Below are positions 57,000 to 64,000 of a stretch of 64,000 nucleotides of DNA, in pieces. The translations under genes and the position numbers were made by a program. Position 1 is the stretch's first letter, and every line of letters starts with the position of its first letter. The DNA is from Coptis chinensis (taxonomy: Eukaryota > Streptophyta > Magnoliopsida > Ranunculales > Ranunculaceae), in the NCBI GenBank assembly GCA_015680905.1, contig CM027384.1, positions 65,851,001-65,915,000 on the forward strand, read 5' to 3'. The notes under the pieces were generated by a model. It was not told the DNA's origin. It did not search any database and was given only the letters and a program-made list of their open reading frames with translations.

Positions 57000-58600
57000 C
57001 ACATAAGTGCGTATTGCACTAGTTCAAGGGCGATTAATGTCCTTTCGTGAGACGGAATCTTTGGAAAGACACCCCGTGTTGCTTTCCTACCAAACGATGA
57101 GTACATGTATTTAAATGTGTACCTTTAATGTCCGGCACGACCTTTTACTTAGCAAGAACTTCCATCCCTTTTATGCCCATGTGACACGGTCTCTTGTGCC
57201 ACGTTCGGATGAAGCTTCTTCTTCGCCACATTCGCTTTTTCTTTTACAAACTAGCCTGTTTTGTAAAGAGAGCAAGTTTTCTTTTCTCACGCTACAATGG
57301 AACCTCTCTTTCGGTTTCCATACCCCGCTACCAAACGAGTTTTACAAAGCCATCGTCATCTAATTTCCCACCGAAATTAGGCTTAATCGTATGTCAGGGA
57401 CATGTCTTACATCCTTGAGTGTCAAGGTGTAGCCAACATTGGTTTCTACATGAACATCTCCAATACCTATAATCTTCGAGACTCCACTGTTACCCATCCT
57501 TACTTCACCATATTCACCACGGTACCGTAGGTAGTGAAGAATCCCCTGTGGCGTGTGGCGGATAGGATGCTCTCAGATCTATCACCCACTCTGTATCCTG
57601 ACATGAGGTACTAAGACAGCACACACCACAATCTAACACAATTCCTACTAGGTCGTCGACTAGTGCGGTAGTATCTCTGCCTGTGTTTCCGTTCCTCTGC
57701 ACCATGTCTTCATGTACCGCTTATTCTTCTCATCCCTCTTCGATTTCAGCATTCATATTTGAAGTGGCCTTTGGTGGCACAATAGTAACATTGCCTCTCG
57801 CCTTAGGAGTTCTAGATTCACCCCTAGATTTATTACGTCATCACCTCTAGAATGAGATGGTTTTCTGTTTCGACCTCTCCCCGTTTCTCTCGTGAAAAGG
57901 ATCTCCGAGTGAGAAGAGTCGCTTCTTGCACTCCTTCTAGTCTCCTCATTCAACAAAGACGTGGTAGCCATCTCCATGGTAACAATTCCATCATTGGTGC
58001 TCCATGTAGAGAAACCGCTAATGTCTCCCAACTTTCGGGTAGAGCCTAATAGAAACAAAGCCCGACTTCGTCTCCCAAATTGATCTTCATCAAATGCATC
58101 CGATTGATGATATTCTCAGACTTCATTAAGATGCTCGGACATTGAAGAACCTTCGGGTACTTCGTGTTCGCAAACTTCTTAACGACTAGTACTTTGTTTC
58201 CACCCGACTTCCTCTCATAAAGGTCTTCGAAGTTTCTTCCACGCATCGGGTCGTCAAGTCTCTTAGGACACATGGTGAAAGACACCGCCGTCAATCCACC
58301 GGTCGAATGTATCCAATCGCTTTTTTTTTGTCTTTTTTCCACTCGGCCTCATCGGTCCTTTCGGTTTTACTCCCTCATTCTCAATGGGAAGTGCCAAGTC
58401 CTTGCAGTATAGCAAGTCTTCCATCTTGGCTTTCTAGATGGTGTAGTTCTTCCTATTCAGACTCATCATGCGAGTGTTTACGGAATGGTCCATCTCTACA
58501 AGTTATTTAACCTCAAATCTTCTCTCAGGAATTTCGTCAAACACCTTCTGACCAAGATTTGGATAACACCCTAGGCTATTCTAACCAAGGCTATGATACC
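57000..58600 (-). pseudogene. Copia 2 gag and protease region, scrambled
   Basis: Fragments in several frames: WVIDLRASYPPHATGDSS (57600-57520; the protease site would normally read W-x-x-D-S/T-GAS), a Lys/Arg-rich RGRNRKPSHSRGDD stretch near 57890 that may be gag, and a frame 58342-58046. Many small gaps relative to a usual copia gag are suspected. Coding is clearly broken. Confidence 0.6.
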
Positions 58601-58601
58601 A
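58589..58601 (-). other. Primer-binding site of copia 2
   Basis: The minus strand reads TGGTATCATAGCC two bases inside the 5' LTR, matching the initiator methionine tRNA 3' end type used by Ty1/copia elements with one difference from the common TGGTATCAGAGCC. Confidence 0.87.
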
Positions 58602-58603
58602 CT

Positions 58604-59259
58604 TGTTGGAGATTATACCAATACCAATCGGTTCCCCACTACACAGATAACTTGTATTTGAACACAATTCCACTCCGGACAAAATCTAAATATCAACTAC
58701 AGCCTATACTAACATGCCCAACTCACTAAACAACTATTAACAACAGATAATAATGTAAAGCAGTAAAAGCAAACCACAACACAAAGATTTACCGTGGTTC
58801 GCCAATGATGCCTACTTCCACAAGAGCGGTTCTTAATAAAGTGGGAAGGAAGATTACAATCTCTCCTTTCGGTCTCTCACCTTACTAGATCACTCTTATC
58901 TCTTTTACGGGTCAGTATCTCTCAGAAGGTTCTCTCTTTTGTTTTTAGTCTGGATTCCAATCCTTCTGACTTGTTAGGTTAGGTTTTTCAAAACCTTGAT
59001 TTTGGTTTTTTTCCAAAAACCAAATTTCGCGGTTACTGTAACGAAGCCCACAAATATTGGGCTGCTGGCTCTCAACCAACGAGTCTCGAAGTCTTGGTCG
59101 GCGCTAAAGACCGGAGTCCGAGAAGGTGGTCGCTTCAATGTATCTCTGAACTCGAAGCTGGGTGCTTCTTACGGCGGTATGGACACATGTGCGATGCCGA
59201 ATTCGCCCCGTTTCTCTCCAGCTCTGTTTTCTCTCCTCATGTGAGGGATAACTCCAACA
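58604..59259 (-). repeat. 5' LTR of copia 2
   Basis: 656 bp. The outer 220-280 bp on each side match 53748-54418 nearly base for base. Confidence 0.93.
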
Positions 59260-59264
59260 TATGT

Positions 59265-59738
59265 CTCACAGTAAAGTGAAGACACCAAAATCGTCTTCAT
59301 TCTTTACAAATATCCTATCTTTGTGTGCTGTCTTTTTATTTAATTTGTTCAAACTTTGGTATTGATACTAAGTACAAAAACAAAACAGCATCCATTTAAA
59401 ATTAATCCAGATGACCATTTTCTGTGACTTGCTACGACCATGCAGTTTGTGAATGATCACCACTACTTTGTGTCTGGTGTAATTGTCGTTTGTCTGGTTT
59501 AATTGGGTCGTTTGTCTCGTGTAATTGCGCACCTATACACTTTTGTGCCCAACGGAAGTTGGAAGCTAGAAGAATCTCTCATTTAGATTTAATAATGAAA
59601 ACAATTCATTGCGAAAAAAAACAAGGCTCTTTAGTCTTCCAGTATAATCATGCAGCACAAATCGTTTTAGATCAAGAAAAAAAGGGCAAAAGGAAAGAAT
59701 CGAGCCAATCCTTGTGAAGGCGTAACGATTGTAAATAA
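59265..59738. other. Remainder of the copia 1 LTR and 3' flank of the phytoglobin gene
   Basis: The left part should be the rest of the copia 1 LTR; its end is not clear. A three-copy GTCTGGTGTAATTG-CGTTT repeat lies at about 59471-59526. The part next to 59739 should be the phytoglobin 3' UTR, with no obvious AATAAA on the minus strand. Confidence 0.45.
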
Positions 59739-61566
<1,828 letters not shown>

Positions 61567-61640
61567 GCTTACCGAAGTCTCACAAATATTCTATTTTGTG
61601 GCCTTTTTTGTTGTTGTGGAATTTAGCTAACTGTTACCAG

Positions 61641-61649
61641 TATATATAT
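61641..61649 (-). promoter_or_regulatory. TATA box of the phytoglobin gene
   Basis: TATATATA on the minus strand about 75-85 bp upstream of the ATG. It would place transcription start near 61610-61618. No other TATA is closer. Confidence 0.6.
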
Positions 61650-61730
61650 TCTACTCTCTTGTGCGTGTGTTCAATAATATATAGTATAGTGTGCTACTTC
61701 TAGATGGGCTTTCTAATCGACCCACGAGAT

Positions 61731-61877
61731 TTGTGTGGGAGTGGGATGAAAGAAGATTTATTGTGCTACATGTGACAGCCACAACTTTTCTCCTCGAATA
61801 CTATTGTGTGGGAGTGGGATGAAAGAAGATTTATTGTGCAACACGTGACAGCCACAACTTTTCTCCTCGAATACTAT
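61731..61877. repeat. 73-bp tandem duplication in the phytoglobin promoter
   Basis: Two copies starting TTGTGTGGGAGTGGGATG at 61731 and 61804, about 165-310 bp upstream of the ATG. They differ at only a few bases, one of which turns ACATGTGAC into ACACGTGAC, a G-box-like CACGTG, in the distal copy. Confidence 0.9.
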
Positions 61878-61879
61878 TA

Positions 61880-63784
61880 GAACTTTTAGCAAGGAACTAG
61901 ATTTTGAACCGGTCATACGAACGGTACCGTTAAATAAAACTAGCGTGATGCCGTGATGCAGCACATGGATGTTTTTATGCACAAACTAAATGATTAAGAC
62001 AATAAAAGTAATATTGTAAATATAGGAAAATAATGTGAGCAAAACTGTCCTAAAAAATATGACCAAAAATCACAAATCACAAAATAAAAAATATTATAAT
62101 ACTGTTGTGGGACTATAGCAAGGATTAGGATTTTTAAATTAGTAAAAAATTTGTTGTAATAATGTATTATTTAATATATTATTTTTTGAGTTTCCTATAT
62201 GCTTGAAAGATGTAAGAGACTATGAGTATTGTAGGAGTTTAAACTTTAAGGATTGTTTTAAGAATGTTACTTGACAATGTATTATTTGCATTTTATTTTT
62301 TATAAATTTTTAAGTAAATTTGGAAAGTGAATTATAACAACATTTCTTTTATTTACTTAAATGAACTCAATTCCGGCAATCAATTATTTATAGGTAAACA
62401 TTTGTATCTGGTATCATTTGTGTGTGACGACTATTTTTTTCTTACTTTTAAGTTATGTTTTCGTAGGAGAAAAAAGAAGTAAAAGAGAAGAGGATAGATT
62501 ATTTTTGTACAAACTGCAATGAAAGTCAGAAAAAAATAATGAAGCCTGAAAGAAACTTGTTTTACGTATGAACAATTACTTCATCAACCTTTCTAGTATT
62601 CATTGGAAATGATCACAACTAACAAAAAAAAAAGCACAATAACACTGAAAAACAAAAATCAATAAACAAAATAATATACATAAGCTAAGATTAAACATTT
62701 CCAAAATTTTCCAAGTTTTGCCGATGCAGTACACAAAGCTTAATCTCCCCCAATTTTTCTAGAGACATTACAAATACATTTTGAAAATTTATAGTATAAA
62801 AAGATATTCACCTGATTAATATACATTCATAAAAATCACTCGGTCCCTCGCAAAGGGATTGGCAAAATCCTTTATTTTTATTAAGTGAAATCTCTGTTGG
62901 CATTGTGCATTTAAAGTTTTAAACCTTCAGGGTTTGGAACTACGATACTTAGCAGTTGACAATGTCAATGTTTTTGCGAAGGCTCCTACAGTCCTAGACC
63001 TTATAGTTATTTCTTCTCTCCATGGCTAGAGTTCAATTTTGCCCCGCACCTGAAGTTTTATATCATATTGTCCCATGGACTGAAAACTCATTTTCTGATT
63101 ATACGAAACACATTCCAAATGCTACTATAAGCAAGCCAAATAAAAATTTGTTCAAAAAAGAAACTCTTACACTATATACATTATAACATGAGTAATACTT
63201 TAATAGATTTATTCTAACCTGATTTACGCTATATACATTATTTTCCGCTATGAATCTAAAGTAGAGGACGAGAATGAATTTGTGGTAGATTGAAACAAAC
63301 CTTAAAAAAAAAAAAAAAAAAAATGGTGTGGCCTATAGAACATAAATAAAAAAAGGACAGGAAATTGGATAAAAACAAAAATAATACCTCATATAGAGTT
63401 AGAGTTGAAGAGAAGAAGAACAACAAAGAGGCAATGAGGGTAAAATAGATTGAATATTTTGTAGGTTTAGCTTGTGTGGAAATTTTGCTAGGCAGTTGTT
63501 TCCTTATTTATTTCCTAGATACTCGTGTTTTTTTTTCTCATTCCTATTCTATCGTGAGTGAAAAATAACGTGTACACTCTCAGAGAGCTCAAAAAGGGCA
63601 TGCTATTATATATATATAAAAAGATAAGACATTAGATCTTTACCTTGAGCACATATCTATAAATCTTTTACAATAAGTTCATTCACTAATTAATAGTGTG
63701 TTCCTATTATAAGTTATCCTACTAAAGCCACCTTTCAAATACTTAATACCACACAACAGAAAAATGATAGATATATCCATTTGA

Positions 63785-63833
<49 letters not shown>

Positions 63834-64000
63834 GGTTCCTTCAAATAATCTCACCTGTAAGCGGCTCTTCACATGAGTTATTGTCAGACCAAGGTATGTA
63901 CGATTTGAGTTAATATCTGGAATTGTATTAATAATCACAAAAAAGAAAAATAATTCTTTGTAAGTGTCTTCATCTCTACATCATATTTCCTAAAAGAGCG
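61880..64000. other. Intergenic AT-rich DNA upstream of the phytoglobin gene
   Basis: No coding region or transposon family recognised. It carries a 20-A tract at 63304-63323 and the microsatellite listed separately. Open frames here are short and biased. Confidence 0.5.
63785..63832. repeat. (AAT)n microsatellite
   Basis: Sixteen uninterrupted AAT units, likely length-polymorphic. Confidence 0.97.

Larger units (their letters stand above)
53748..59259 (-). mobile_element. Copia element 2, full length, nested in the copia 1 LTR
   Basis: LTRs at 53748-54418 and 58604-59259, TSD TATGT at 53743-53747 and 59260-59264, and minus polarity shown by the initiator-Met-type primer site (58589-58601) and the purine tract GAGGGGAGAT next to 54419. 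The interior encodes integrase, reverse transcriptase and RNase H on the minus strand, with several frame breaks. LTR ends are nearly identical, so the insertion looks recent, but the LTR centres differ sharply. A solo LTR of the same family lies at 28458-29106. Confidence 0.93.

Noticed and set aside
57115-57418. Two plus-strand frames of 74-82 residues in copia 2
   Set aside because: They lie opposite the pol direction in a scrambled copia region, with no recognisable domain.
61758-61982. 74-residue minus-strand frame upstream of phytoglobin
   Set aside because: It is produced by the 73-bp tandem promoter duplication and has no other support.

Overview
The window looks like nuclear DNA from a eudicot plant. 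It is AT-rich and dominated by transposable elements nested in one another. I found one gene that looks intact: a four-exon class 2 non-symbiotic haemoglobin (phytoglobin) on the minus strand at 59739-61566. I do not assign a species. All coordinates, target-site duplications (TSDs) and motifs were read by eye; no database search was run.

Left third (1-26454), three DNA transposons. (i) 1-8464 is the 5' part of a CACTA (En/Spm) element with decayed TNP2-like and TNP1-like genes on the minus strand; its far end lies outside the window. (ii) 9026-18767 is a complete second CACTA-type element with no transposase, flanked by ATA on both sides. It carries intron-containing pieces of two host genes: the spliceosomal GTPase SNU114/EFTUD2 and a LacZ-like GH2 beta-galactosidase. 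A truncated LINE (11-bp TSD) and a 2.5-kb solo LTR (5-bp TSD) later inserted into it; the LTR cuts the GH2 exon. (iii) 18969-26454 is a complete Mutator-like element with 200-201-bp terminal inverted repeats, a perfect 9-bp TSD, a frameshifted mudrA-type transposase gene, a Tourist-like MITE inside that gene, and repeats plus a small antisense GRF-type zinc finger at its 3' end.

Middle (26464-42857). A 4.5-kb non-autonomous LTR retroelement (27820-32355, TSD CTACC) has no recognisable gag or pol and hosts a solo copia LTR. It is followed by an internally deleted Ty3/gypsy chromovirus-like element (34124-36881) and a minus-strand Tat-like gypsy remnant (36882-about 41580), which keeps protease, reverse transcriptase and RNase H, a 45-bp tandem array and an antisense reading frame.

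Right third (42858-59264) is a three-layer nest. A plus-strand copia element (gag at 42865, pol at 50299-53520, 3' LTR from 53548) is split by a minus-strand Tat-like gypsy element (43254-50298) carrying a 13-copy, about 86-bp tandem array and an antisense intron-containing frame. Its 3' LTR is split by a second, younger, minus-strand copia element (53748-59259, TSD TATGT).

The phytoglobin gene follows, with a TATA box and a 73-bp tandem duplication in its promoter, then about 2 kb of AT-rich intergenic DNA with microsatellites. The most notable points are the host-gene capture in the second CACTA element, and the repeated pairing of tandem arrays with antisense frames between pol and the 3' LTR in two different Tat-like elements.
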